From: Bacteroidaceae bacterium
GTDB lineage: Bacteria > Bacteroidota > Bacteroidia > Bacteroidales > Bacteroidaceae
Length of the DNA stretch: 60,101 nt
Direction of reading: 5' to 3'
Assembly: GCA_017546505.1 (NCBI GenBank)
Contig: JAFYWV010000120.1
Location: forward strand, 1-60,101
Shown here: one piece after another, positions 20,061 through 28,538 of the stretch
Position numbering within the stretch: position 1 is the first letter of the stretch
Layout of the letters: every line of letters begins with the position of its first letter
Program-made: the position numbers and the translations under genes
Notes under the pieces: model-generated
The model's database searches: none
What the model was told of the DNA's origin: nothing
What the model saw: the letters and a program-made list of their open reading frames with translations, nothing else

Positions 20061-20572
20061 TTGTTGTCAGTTGTGCCAAGTTCATCGTTTACCTCATCTA
20101 CAAGACGCTCAATGTACTCTTTTTGCTTTTGAGACGAAGAGAGTTCACTGCGCAGTATTTTTCCGGCAACAGCGACTGCCACTTTTGCAGCCTCTTCGCG
20201 CACTGCATTCAATGCATCAATGCGTTGCTGCTCAATCTCTTTCTTTGCAGCTGCGATAATCTTCTCAGTCTCGGCATCAGCTTTCTCACGTGCCTCTTTC
20301 ATCATCTGTTCACGGGCGACTGTTGCCTCACGCAGAATTTCCATCTGCTTTTTGCGTGCATCATCAATGAGTGCATTACACTCCTCTTCAATATGTGCAA
20401 GCTTAGCGTTAGCCTCTTTTGCCCCTTGCAGAGCTTCATCGATATACTGTTTGCGGGCATCAATCATTGAAGTAATAATTGGAAAGCCGTACTTGTATAA
20501 TACGACAAATACCACTCCAAACGCCAATAGCATCCAGAACAGCAGACCGGCATCGGGCAATAACAGTGACAT
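20057..20572 (-). CDS. atpF: F1Fo ATP synthase subunit b
   Basis: Peripheral stalk subunit. 171 residues: one N-terminal membrane helix (LLFWMLLAFGVVFVVLYKYG, about 10-29), then a long Ala/Glu/Lys/Arg-rich coiled coil to the end, the normal layout of bacterial b subunits. It lies between atpE (20-nt gap) and atpH (4-nt overlap). Confidence 0.95.
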   Translation of the reverse strand: MSLLLPDAGLLFWMLLAFGVVFVVLYKYGFPIITSMIDARKQYIDEALQGAKEANAKLAHIEEECNALIDDARKKQMEILREATVAREQMMKEAREKADAETEKIIAAAKKEIEQQRIDALNAVREEAAKVAVAVAGKILRSELSSSQKQKEYIERLVDEVNDELGTTDNK

Positions 20573-20592
20573 TACTCAATCTATTTATACCA

Positions 20593-20841
20593 TTATACAA
20601 AGAGCACCAGGAAGCACACCACTATGGCAAACATTGCAACACCTTCAATGAGAGCTGCAGCCAAAATCATACCCGAGCGGATATCGCCGGCAGCCTCGGG
20701 CTGACGTGCAATAGACTCAAGTGCGGTACAACCGATGCGGCTGATTCCCATTGCAGCTGCAAAAACAGCGGCTGCGGCAGCAAATGCGGCACCCATATTT
20801 GCCAATGAAGCACCACTGATGGCTTCAAGTAAAATTGTCAT
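20593..20841 (-). CDS. atpE: F1Fo ATP synthase subunit c
   Basis: Forms the membrane rotor ring. From MTILLEAISG it has 82 residues in two membrane helices joined by the polar loop ARQPEA (the conserved RxPxx loop). The ion-binding glutamate is in the second helix, AALIEGVAMFAIV (about residue 66). The residue after it is Gly, not the Ser/Thr of sodium-type rings, which points to proton coupling; this is an inference from a short motif. In-frame methionines at 20856 and 20847 are alternative starts; 20841 is chosen because it gives the usual short N-terminus. Confidence 0.93.
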   Translation of the reverse strand: MTILLEAISGASLANMGAAFAAAAAVFAAAMGISRIGCTALESIARQPEAAGDIRSGMILAAALIEGVAMFAIVVCFLVLFV

Positions 20842-20896
20842 AAACATAATATTCAATATTTAAAAGTTAGTAATTATCTCGTTCAATCACATCCCT

Positions 20897-21973
20897 TCAA
20901 TGCCCGTTTTTGTGATGTTCGGGTTGCGAAAGACCTATGAACACCGATGATAGCATTGTAAACACAAAGGCTTGAATAAAAGCCACCAACAGTTCCAGCA
21001 CATTCATAAAAATGGTGAAGAATACCGAAACAACAGTCATTGCACTGCCAATATACCTGTTAACAGCCATTGTAACAAATATGATTGAAACAAAGGCAAG
21101 CAAAGCTGTGTGCCCTGCAAGGATATTGGCAAAGAGACGTATTGTCAATGCAAAAGGTTTCACAAGCACCCCGACAAGTTCAATGATGGGCATCAGCGGT
21201 AGAGGCGCTTTTAACCAAGTGGGCACATTGGGCCAAAAAATCTCTTTATAATACTCCTTGTTACCAAAAATATTCACAGTCAGGAATGTACACAATGCAA
21301 GTGCCAAAGCTACTGAAATGTTACCTGTCACATTTGCACCACCTGGAAAGATTGGCAACAAGCCCATAAGATTTGTGAGCAATATCATAAAGAACACTGT
21401 GAGGAGGAATGGTACATACCTCTTGTATGTACTGCCCACATTGGGCTTTATCACACTCTCAACAACCATAATTATTACCATCTCCATTATCCCCACAAAA
21501 CCACGTGGAGCCTCATCTGTCGGCTTGCGTTTTTTATACCAGCGCGCAGTTCCAACAACAACAAGTATCAAAACAAACGAAATTATAAAGATGGAAATCA
21601 CAGTTTTTGTGAGAGATATATCCAACACCGGCCTCTGCTCGTTTCCCTCTGAATCAAGTTCAACAATCTTACCTTCATAGCTACCGCCCTGTGAAATATA
21701 AAATCCATTATAGACATCTGTTTCGTGAAACACCGACGACGAAAAGAGTTCCCAACCCGTACGCGACGAGTAGAGGATAATGGGCAACGGCAGCGTAATA
21801 TGCTTGTTGCCAACAGTTGTGATGTGCCACTCGTATGAGTCCTTCACGTGGTCGAAAATAATTTTCTTCACATCCACAGTCTGAGCCTCCCCGGCATTGC
21901 GGGGAGAGGCGAAGGCTGCTCCACTGCAAGGCAACAGCAACAACAGCAACATTATGTACCTCAAGAACCTCAT
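20897..21973 (-). CDS. atpB: F1Fo ATP synthase subunit a
   Basis: Stator half-channel subunit. 358 residues, longer than the roughly 270 of E. coli. The extra part is an N-terminal signal peptide (MRFLRYIMLLLLLLPCSGAA) followed by a periplasmic domain of about 100 residues, as in other Bacteroidetes a subunits. The essential arginine is in KPFALTIRLFANILAGH (about Arg278). The C-terminal FVFTMLSSVFIGLSQPEH is typical. The start codon shares one base with the stop of the upstream small membrane gene (TGATG). Confidence 0.95.
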   Translation of the reverse strand: MRFLRYIMLLLLLLPCSGAAFASPRNAGEAQTVDVKKIIFDHVKDSYEWHITTVGNKHITLPLPIILYSSRTGWELFSSSVFHETDVYNGFYISQGGSYEGKIVELDSEGNEQRPVLDISLTKTVISIFIISFVLILVVVGTARWYKKRKPTDEAPRGFVGIMEMVIIMVVESVIKPNVGSTYKRYVPFLLTVFFMILLTNLMGLLPIFPGGANVTGNISVALALALCTFLTVNIFGNKEYYKEIFWPNVPTWLKAPLPLMPIIELVGVLVKPFALTIRLFANILAGHTALLAFVSIIFVTMAVNRYIGSAMTVVSVFFTIFMNVLELLVAFIQAFVFTMLSSVFIGLSQPEHHKNGH

Positions 21974-22356
21974 CAGGCGCTTATATTTATTTTGTTCTTC
22001 AGATTAAGCACAAAAATATTCTCAACAACCAACATCATAAGGCAATAGACCAGGAAGTTTATCAACACTCCGGTTGTCTGCTCCTTAAAGATGAAACACA
22101 TAGCAAGCAGTGCTCCAAATGAAAGCAGCAGTTTAAACGATTTGAAAATAAAATATTGTTTTACAAAATGCTTTGTATCCACAGGCGATGCCATAACCGC
22201 AACAGGCACAGTATAGAGTGCAAGAAATAAAAGCGGCACTGCAAGATGCGCCTTGCCGGTATAATCCTCAAAGAACACACCAAGCAAAACTTCGCCGGCA
22301 ACCGCCATAAACAGCAACAGAGCAATCAATATTAGTATTATTTTTCTTTTATTCAT
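21973..22356 (-). CDS. Small four-helix membrane protein of the atp operon (AtpI-like position)
   Basis: 127 residues with about four membrane segments: IILILIALLLFMAVAGEVLLG, LAVPLLFLALYTVPVAVMA, LLLSFGALLAMCFIF and GVLINFLVYCLMMLVVENIF. It sits between atpC and atpB, where Bacteroidetes operons keep a small membrane gene. In other phyla AtpI at the start of the operon assists c-ring assembly; a similar role is plausible from position and topology only, since sequence similarity to AtpI is not evident by eye. It is translationally coupled to atpB. Confidence 0.7.
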   Translation of the reverse strand: MNKRKIILILIALLLFMAVAGEVLLGVFFEDYTGKAHLAVPLLFLALYTVPVAVMASPVDTKHFVKQYFIFKSFKLLLSFGALLAMCFIFKEQTTGVLINFLVYCLMMLVVENIFVLNLKNKINISA

Positions 22357-22438
22357 TTTTGTTCAGTATTACAGTGCATCAGAAGCGCAATATCAACTTA
22401 TGCCATAGTATAATTCTTTTAGAGACCCACCCGCTGTT

Positions 22439-22696
22439 TTAACCTTCAACCTCAACACAAACAACAACCTTATTGCTCCGTACTTCAACAAAGCCCTCAT
22501 TCACCAACATTTCACCACCCTCTTTGCTGTTTTTCCATTTAATTTTCCCGGCGCACAAGGTTGATACTATAGGTGCGTGATTGTATAGCACCGTGAAAGG
22601 AGCTTTCGCTCCCGGTAACGTCACCCACTCCACCAAACCGGTGAAAAGAGTTTTTTCGGGCGACACAATCTCAAGTTCAATCAACTCCTCGTCCAT
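22439..22696 (-). CDS. atpC: F1Fo ATP synthase subunit epsilon
   Basis: 85 residues, only the N-terminal beta-sandwich of epsilon (LEIVSPEKTLFTGLVEWVTLPGAKAPFTVLYNHAPIVSTL). The C-terminal helical hairpin that inhibits ATP hydrolysis in E. coli is missing, which is the usual short form in Bacteroidetes. It begins 4 nt after atpD. Confidence 0.95.
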   Translation of the reverse strand: MDEELIELEIVSPEKTLFTGLVEWVTLPGAKAPFTVLYNHAPIVSTLCAGKIKWKNSKEGGEMLVNEGFVEVRSNKVVVCVEVEG

Positions 22697-22700
22697 AGCA

Positions 22701-24236
<1,536 letters not shown>

Positions 24237-24266
24237 TTAAATAAAAACACTCACACAATGCCATTT

Positions 24267-24277
24267 TGTTTAGAACA
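24267..24277. promoter_or_regulatory. Candidate repressor operator O3 (upstream of atpD)
   Basis: TGTTTAGAACA, a near-palindrome (TGTT-TAG-AACA) identical to the site at 24967-24977. It lies between the repressor stop and the atpD start. It overlaps a second palindrome, CAGGCAA-AG-TTGCCTG, at 24276-24291. Confidence 0.45.
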
Positions 24278-24294
24278 GGCAAAGTTGCCTGACA

Positions 24295-24921
24295 TCAAAA
24301 TGTCTCAATCCTATTGACAACCTTGAACAGGGCACACACATCGTTCTTGTGAATTGGGAACGATGGATAGTTAGGCGATACACACCAGATGAGTCCGGGG
24401 TCGTTATTGTCGTGATAACAACGCTTTATCATACGATTATCATTGGTAACAAGCATATATACATCGCCGTGCACAATACCCTCGGACCTGTCAACCCTCT
24501 TCACACCCACAATATCACCATCATTTATCTCGGGTTCCATTGACGTTCCCGATACAGGGAAATAGAAATCGGCACTTTTACCCGGCAAAGAGATATATGA
24601 GGATGGAGCTTCACGCCCTGCATCGACAACATCCTTGAAACCTGCACTCACAGGCAAATCATTATAATAGGGCACCTTGTGTGTAACCTCGGGTTGCGAG
24701 TTCAACATTTCACCCTCGCCCAACAAAAGCCACAAAGGAGAAATATCGGTAAACGTATCAAGCATTGCATAAAGCAAATCCATACTGATATTTCCATCCT
24801 CGTTCACTTGTCTGTTGAGCGTACGCTGTGGAATAGACAATATCTTACTCGCTCTATTAACATTAATTTTCTTGAAGCGCAACACCTCGGCCACCCTCTG
24901 TTTTATTCCATTTTCTTTCAT
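24295..24921 (-). CDS. CI/LexA-like phage repressor (XRE HTH plus S24 peptidase domain)
   Basis: 208 residues. The N-terminal part (about 1-65) is a lambda-repressor-like HTH (INVNRASKILSIPQRTLNRQVN). The C-terminal part is an S24 domain: VSGTSMEPEINDGDIV holds the catalytic serine (about 127) and NRMIKRC the lysine (about 166). An Ala-Gly pair (about 93-94, in LPVSAGFKD) is placed where such repressors self-cleave, so induction by RecA/SOS is likely. It lies 70 nt upstream of atpD on the same strand and is divergent from two small unknown genes. Two copies of TGTTTAGAACA flank it. Its promoter would place the ATG at or next to the transcription start. No other phage-type regulator is seen in the window, so it is the best candidate controller of the phage clusters. 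Confidence 0.85.
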   Translation of the reverse strand: MKENGIKQRVAEVLRFKKINVNRASKILSIPQRTLNRQVNEDGNISMDLLYAMLDTFTDISPLWLLLGEGEMLNSQPEVTHKVPYYNDLPVSAGFKDVVDAGREAPSSYISLPGKSADFYFPVSGTSMEPEINDGDIVGVKRVDRSEGIVHGDVYMLVTNDNRMIKRCYHDNNDPGLIWCVSPNYPSFPIHKNDVCALFKVVNRIETF

Positions 24922-24925
24922 ATTA

Positions 24926-24960
24926 CAAATATAAAACTTTACAAATCAAACAAATAAAAC
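24926..24960 (-). promoter_or_regulatory. Repressor promoter, near-leaderless
   Basis: Minus strand: GTTTTATTTG (24960-24951), 17 nt, then TATATTTG (24933-24926), a full host-type promoter. The -7 box ends 5 nt before the ATG at 24921, so the mRNA would be leaderless or nearly so, as known for lambda cI transcribed from PRM. Confidence 0.6.
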
Positions 24961-24966
24961 AATCAC

Positions 24967-24977
24967 TGTTTAGAACA
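24967..24977. promoter_or_regulatory. Candidate repressor operator O1
   Basis: TGTTTAGAACA, identical to 24267-24277, placed just upstream of the repressor -33 box in the divergent intergenic region. A weaker AGCAAC-containing copy of the phage promoter element (24981-24997) follows directly. Confidence 0.5.
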
Positions 24978-25021
24978 AATCCAAATAGCAACTTTTTACT
25001 AATTCAACAACTCGTTTTTCA

Positions 25022-25040
25022 ACTTTAGAACTTATATTTG
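25022..25040 (+). promoter_or_regulatory. Promoter of the divergent small genes with imperfect operator O2
   Basis: TATATTTG at 25033-25040 is an exact -7 box. Directly before it, ACTTTAGAACT (25022-25032) shares the 8-bp core TTTAGAAC with O1, 55 bp away. A site in the spacer of this promoter is where a repressor would block it. Confidence 0.5.
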
Positions 25041-25160
25041 CAGCCACAATCGGCTATTTGTATTATATCCCAAAACAGAGACATAAAAAGCAGAAAAACA
25101 GTATACTCTGACAAACATAATACAAATATTATAAAATAACAAATAAATCAAAGGTTTACT

Positions 25161-25553
25161 ATGAGAAGTAGAGTAATTGTCAAATGCCGTAAACGGTTCG
25201 AGTATTTTTATGAAAAGATTATGGAATGGTTCTACTCTATCAGCTACAGAACAATTCCTATCAAAACTCCAAGAAACAGTCTAATCGAAGAGTACATCAT
25301 ACACGAGAGCTATGCAGGCGAGTCTTTTGTAAAGGATTTTCTAAAAGAGCGCACAAGCAAGGCTGTTACAAACAGATATTGCATCAAAATAACCACCACG
25401 CAAGAGCCCGTAGAAGAAAAAGAGTACAAGAGAGGCAATAACACAGCAATAGGCAAAGTAAGACTATTGAGAAAGAGATGCCTGATAGATGAAGCCACAC
25501 TGATAATAAAGAACGATGACAACAACCTTATATATTGGAATTTCAACAAATAA
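25161..25553 (+). CDS. Small basic protein of unknown function, divergent from the repressor
   Basis: 130 residues, rich in Lys/Arg/Ile/Glu, with no membrane segment or signal peptide. Segments: CRKRFEYFYEKIMEWFYSIS, NSLIEEYIIHESYAGESFVKDFLKERTSK, and a C-terminal beta-like part LRKRCLIDEATLIIKNDDNNLIYWNF. It is transcribed away from the repressor, as early or anti-repressor genes often are in temperate phages, and the candidate operators O1/O2 lie in its upstream region. The leader is about 115 nt. Unrecognised. Confidence 0.6.
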   Translation: MRSRVIVKCRKRFEYFYEKIMEWFYSISYRTIPIKTPRNSLIEEYIIHESYAGESFVKDFLKERTSKAVTNRYCIKITTTQEPVEEKEYKRGNNTAIGKVRLLRKRCLIDEATLIIKNDDNNLIYWNFNK

Positions 25554-25567
25554 AAAAAACAGATCTT

Positions 25568-25780
25568 ATGAATGCCAAACAGCTACTTGCACTGCAATTT
25601 ACAGGGTTAATCACAATGTTGGTCACAGCCGAATCACTTTTTGAGAACAGGACAGCAACAGTAATCTTTGCTATAGCATTCTTTGTCTTTGCACGTTGCA
25701 GCATTTACATAAGCAAACATAGCACAAGACTTCTTCGCGAATTGAACAAAAAAGATAAAACATACAAAGTTAAAGTGTAA
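25568..25780 (+). CDS. Small membrane protein, partner of the 25161 gene
   Basis: 70 residues from MNAKQLLALQ with two hydrophobic segments (LLALQFTGLITMLVTAESLF and TATVIFAIAFFVFARCSIYI) and a basic tail (RLLRELNKKDKTYKVKV). It begins 14 nt after the upstream stop and is co-transcribed with it. An in-frame ATG at 25535 would overlap the upstream gene and is not preferred. A two-helix membrane protein next to a phage repressor could act in superinfection or lysis control; this is guesswork. Confidence 0.6.
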   Translation: MNAKQLLALQFTGLITMLVTAESLFENRTATVIFAIAFFVFARCSIYISKHSTRLLRELNKKDKTYKVKV

Positions 25781-25797
25781 AACATTTATACTTTAAC
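25769..25797 (+). terminator. Hairpin overlapping the stop of the small membrane gene
   Basis: Arms GTTAAAGTGTAAA (25769-25781) and TTTATACTTTAAC (25785-25797), one G-T wobble, 3-nt loop; the TAA stop is inside the left arm. No T-run follows on the plus strand, so efficiency is uncertain. Confidence 0.45.
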
Positions 25798-25822
25798 CCA
25801 CAATAAAAAAAACGACAGGTGA

Positions 25823-27127
25823 CTACTCCAGGACAATGAGAAAAGTCACCTTTTCTTCACTATTATGGGAAAGGCGCAATGTACCTCCGTGCAGACGAAC
25901 AATCTGCTTTGACACAGCAAGACCGATACCCGAGCCATCACGTTTGGTTGTAAAGAATGGTGTAAAGATATTTTCGGCTACGTCGGCAGGGATTGCCCCA
26001 CCACTGTTGCTTACCTCAATGCAGACCTTTTCATCGGGGGCAATGTGCGAGCGAACCTCAATCCAGTGCACCCCTTCACGTAATGCACAAGCATCGGCCG
26101 CATTCTTCAACAGGTTCACAAATACTTGCTGCAGCTGCACCCTGTCGGCATAAATCATCGTATCAACCGGGAATATATCTATACTCAACGACACATTATT
26201 GCAATTCACAAGCGCCTTCGTGTCATTCAGCAGGTCTGCAAGATAGAATGGATTTTTCTTTGGTGGCGGAATACGTGTCACTTCGCGGAACGAGTCTACG
26301 AACTGCATCAGGCGGTCGCTTGTTGCGTGGATGGTTTCCAATCCTTGATGCAGGACATCGGGGTTCTCTTTTGCGTGAAGCAGAGTGTTGCTGATTGATG
26401 TTACAGGCGCAAGCGAGTTCATTATCTCGTGCGTCAGAATGCGAGTGAGTTTTTCCCAAGCAAGCCCTTCCTGTGTATCAAGTTCCTTGTTGATATCCTC
26501 TATTGATATTACTCGCAGATTACGGCCGTCATACACCATTGCCGAACAGGTCAAGAGCAGATTTACATTACCCGTCTCGGTCGCAAAACAGACGCTCCTC
26601 TTCTCCATTGGCAATATCGAGCACATTGCATCGGCAAGCTGAACAGACAATGGACGCAACCTCTCAATATGGCTGAGCATAGGCACTCCAAGCAAAGCAA
26701 TAGCCTTGCTGTTGTGCTTCATCACCGTACCATTCTCAAAAACGACCATAATACCTACATTGGCACACTCCATAATAGTCTCGAAAAACTTCTCTTTTTC
26801 GGCAGCTTTGAGTTTTGTCTCATCAAGCACCTCTTTGATACGGTTCAACGAATGGTTTATCACAGAGTATCCAGCACGTTTTGGATTCTCGACAAAGCGA
26901 TAGGAGAAATCGCTATTACGCACTGCAGTGAATATAAAATCGAGTTTTTTTACTATTCCGCTATACACATTAACAAGTTTTGCAGCAAGCAGCAAAACAA
27001 GGATTGCACACAACGCACACAGATGATAATGCCCAAGAGCTGCAAGCCACCCCACAGCCACAGCAACTATCGCCAACAAGACAACAGTGAACAGTGGTTT
27101 CGATAGAGGCAACTTGATTTTTTTCAT
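25823..27127 (-). CDS. NtrB/NtrY-type sensor histidine kinase
   Basis: 434 residues. Two N-terminal membrane helices (about 11-31 and 36-52) with almost no periplasmic loop, then a PAS-like domain (about 115-210), the dimerisation box with phospho-acceptor His233 in LTHEIMNSLAPV, the N box LLKNAADA (Asn342) and the G box GSGIGLAVSKQIV. Such kinases pair with NtrC-class regulators; the regulator gene lies directly upstream and overlaps by 4 nt. With so small a loop, the signal is probably sensed in the membrane or cytoplasm. Likely target: the adjacent export locus. Confidence 0.92.
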   Translation of the reverse strand: MKKIKLPLSKPLFTVVLLAIVAVAVGWLAALGHYHLCALCAILVLLLAAKLVNVYSGIVKKLDFIFTAVRNSDFSYRFVENPKRAGYSVINHSLNRIKEVLDETKLKAAEKEKFFETIMECANVGIMVVFENGTVMKHNSKAIALLGVPMLSHIERLRPLSVQLADAMCSILPMEKRSVCFATETGNVNLLLTCSAMVYDGRNLRVISIEDINKELDTQEGLAWEKLTRILTHEIMNSLAPVTSISNTLLHAKENPDVLHQGLETIHATSDRLMQFVDSFREVTRIPPPKKNPFYLADLLNDTKALVNCNNVSLSIDIFPVDTMIYADRVQLQQVFVNLLKNAADACALREGVHWIEVRSHIAPDEKVCIEVSNSGGAIPADVAENIFTPFFTTKRDGSGIGLAVSKQIVRLHGGTLRLSHNSEEKVTFLIVLE

Positions 27128-28464
27128 AAACCGTAGCGTTTGATTTTGTTGTAGAGCGTCTGGCGGGTTATTCCTAACTTCTGCGCAACCATAGACAAAT
27201 TACCGCCACAGGAAGATATAGCCTCCGCAATAGCCGTGCGTTCCATATCCTCAAGTGTAGCTCCGGCAATGCGGGCAGCACCGGGCGAAACATACAACTG
27301 CAGATGGTGAGGCTCAATCAATGCACCGTCACACATTATTACCGCCTTCTCCATTATATTCTGCAATTCGCGTATATTACCCTCAAAAGGATGCGCCATA
27401 AGCCTCTCTGCCGTCTCTTGCGAAATACCCATTGGTTCCTTGCCATACTTCTCGCAATAGTGTTTCAAGAAGATTTCTGCAAGCGGAACAATATCCACCT
27501 GTCGTCTGCGCAACGGTGGCAGATTTATAATCACGGTATTTATACGATAGAGAAGGTCTTGTCTGAACTCACCATTCTCAACCATAGAATAGAGGTCGCG
27601 GTTTGTGGCAGCAATGAGACGTATGTCTATAGTTTGTGGTGAATTGCCGCCAAGCGGTGTAACCATACGGTTCTGCAGTGCTACAAGCATTTTTGCCTGC
27701 AAATGGAGCGGAAGATTACCAATCTCATCCATAAAAAGTGTAGAACCGTTTGCGGCAACCATCTTTCCTGCACGGTCGGCGTGAGCATCTGTAAACGCAC
27801 CTTTCTTGTGACCGAAGAGTTCACTCTCAAAAAGAGTCTCGGGTATGGCACCCATATCAAGCGACACCATCTCCTTTCCGCAACGCTTGGACAGACGATG
27901 TATTTCACGCGCCAGGAGTTCCTTACCGGTACCATTCTCACCGGTAACTAGGACATTGGCATCGGTGACGGCAACACGCTCAACCAAAGCACGTATATAC
28001 TCCATTTCGGCACTGCCACCCCAGAACATTGAAACCTCTTTACGCACCGGCATCTCCTGTATTTTCTTTCCTTTACTCATTGACTGTTCAAGAGCATTGA
28101 GCAGAGTCTCCATCAGTTTGTCATTACTCCACGGTTTCACCACAAAGTCAAAAGCACCGTGTTTCATAGCCTTGACAGCAAGGTCTATATCACCGTATGC
28201 AGTGAAAAGGACAACCTTAACCTCGGGAAACTTTCCATTCACTTCATTGAGCCAGTAAATACCCTCGTTACCGGTATTTATTCCTGCATGGAAATTCATA
28301 TCCAACAGCAACACATTCGGCTTCTCTACAGCAATTGTAGAGAGCAGTGTCGTTGGCGAAGAAAGTGTCACCACCTTCGCAAAAAATCCGTCGGCAAGTA
28401 ATTTCACTGCCGACAGAATGTTCCTGTTGTCATCAACGATAAGTAATGCTCCTCTCTTTGCCAT
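27124..28464 (-). CDS. NtrC-family sigma-54-dependent response regulator
   Basis: 446 residues. Receiver domain (about 1-120) with phospho-acceptor Asp55 in VLLLDMNF and the KPW lysine near 110. The AAA+ domain has Walker A GENGTGKE (175-182), the sigma-54 contact loop as GAFTDA (222-227, a known variant of GAFTGA), and Walker B LFMDEIGNL. A C-terminal FIS-type HTH reads MVAQKLGITRQTLYNKIKRYGL. It has its own -7 box and a terminator separates it from the last permease gene. A sigma-54-like promoter before the tolC gene (39597-39612) is the probable target. Confidence 0.93.
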   Translation of the reverse strand: MAKRGALLIVDDNRNILSAVKLLADGFFAKVVTLSSPTTLLSTIAVEKPNVLLLDMNFHAGINTGNEGIYWLNEVNGKFPEVKVVLFTAYGDIDLAVKAMKHGAFDFVVKPWSNDKLMETLLNALEQSMSKGKKIQEMPVRKEVSMFWGGSAEMEYIRALVERVAVTDANVLVTGENGTGKELLAREIHRLSKRCGKEMVSLDMGAIPETLFESELFGHKKGAFTDAHADRAGKMVAANGSTLFMDEIGNLPLHLQAKMLVALQNRMVTPLGGNSPQTIDIRLIAATNRDLYSMVENGEFRQDLLYRINTVIINLPPLRRRQVDIVPLAEIFLKHYCEKYGKEPMGISQETAERLMAHPFEGNIRELQNIMEKAVIMCDGALIEPHHLQLYVSPGAARIAGATLEDMERTAIAEAISSCGGNLSMVAQKLGITRQTLYNKIKRYGL

Positions 28465-28481
28465 AATCGTTCATTATAGTG

Positions 28482-28489
28482 CGAAGTTA
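28482..28489 (-). promoter_or_regulatory. -7 box of the regulator-kinase operon
   Basis: Minus-strand TAACTTCG, one base from TAnnTTTG, about 18 nt before the regulator ATG and just after the terminator at 28498-28531. Confidence 0.5.
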
Positions 28490-28497
28490 ATAATAAA

Positions 28498-28531
28498 TTT
28501 TCTCATTCCGTGTGTTCGCGGAATGAGAAAA
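28498..28531 (-). terminator. Terminator of the export operon
   Basis: Perfect 13-bp arms TTTTCTCATTCCG (28498-28510) and CGGAATGAGAAAA (28519-28531). It lies 8 nt after the stop of the last permease gene, with T-rich sequence following on the minus strand. Confidence 0.85.
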
Positions 28532-28538
28532 TCACAAA

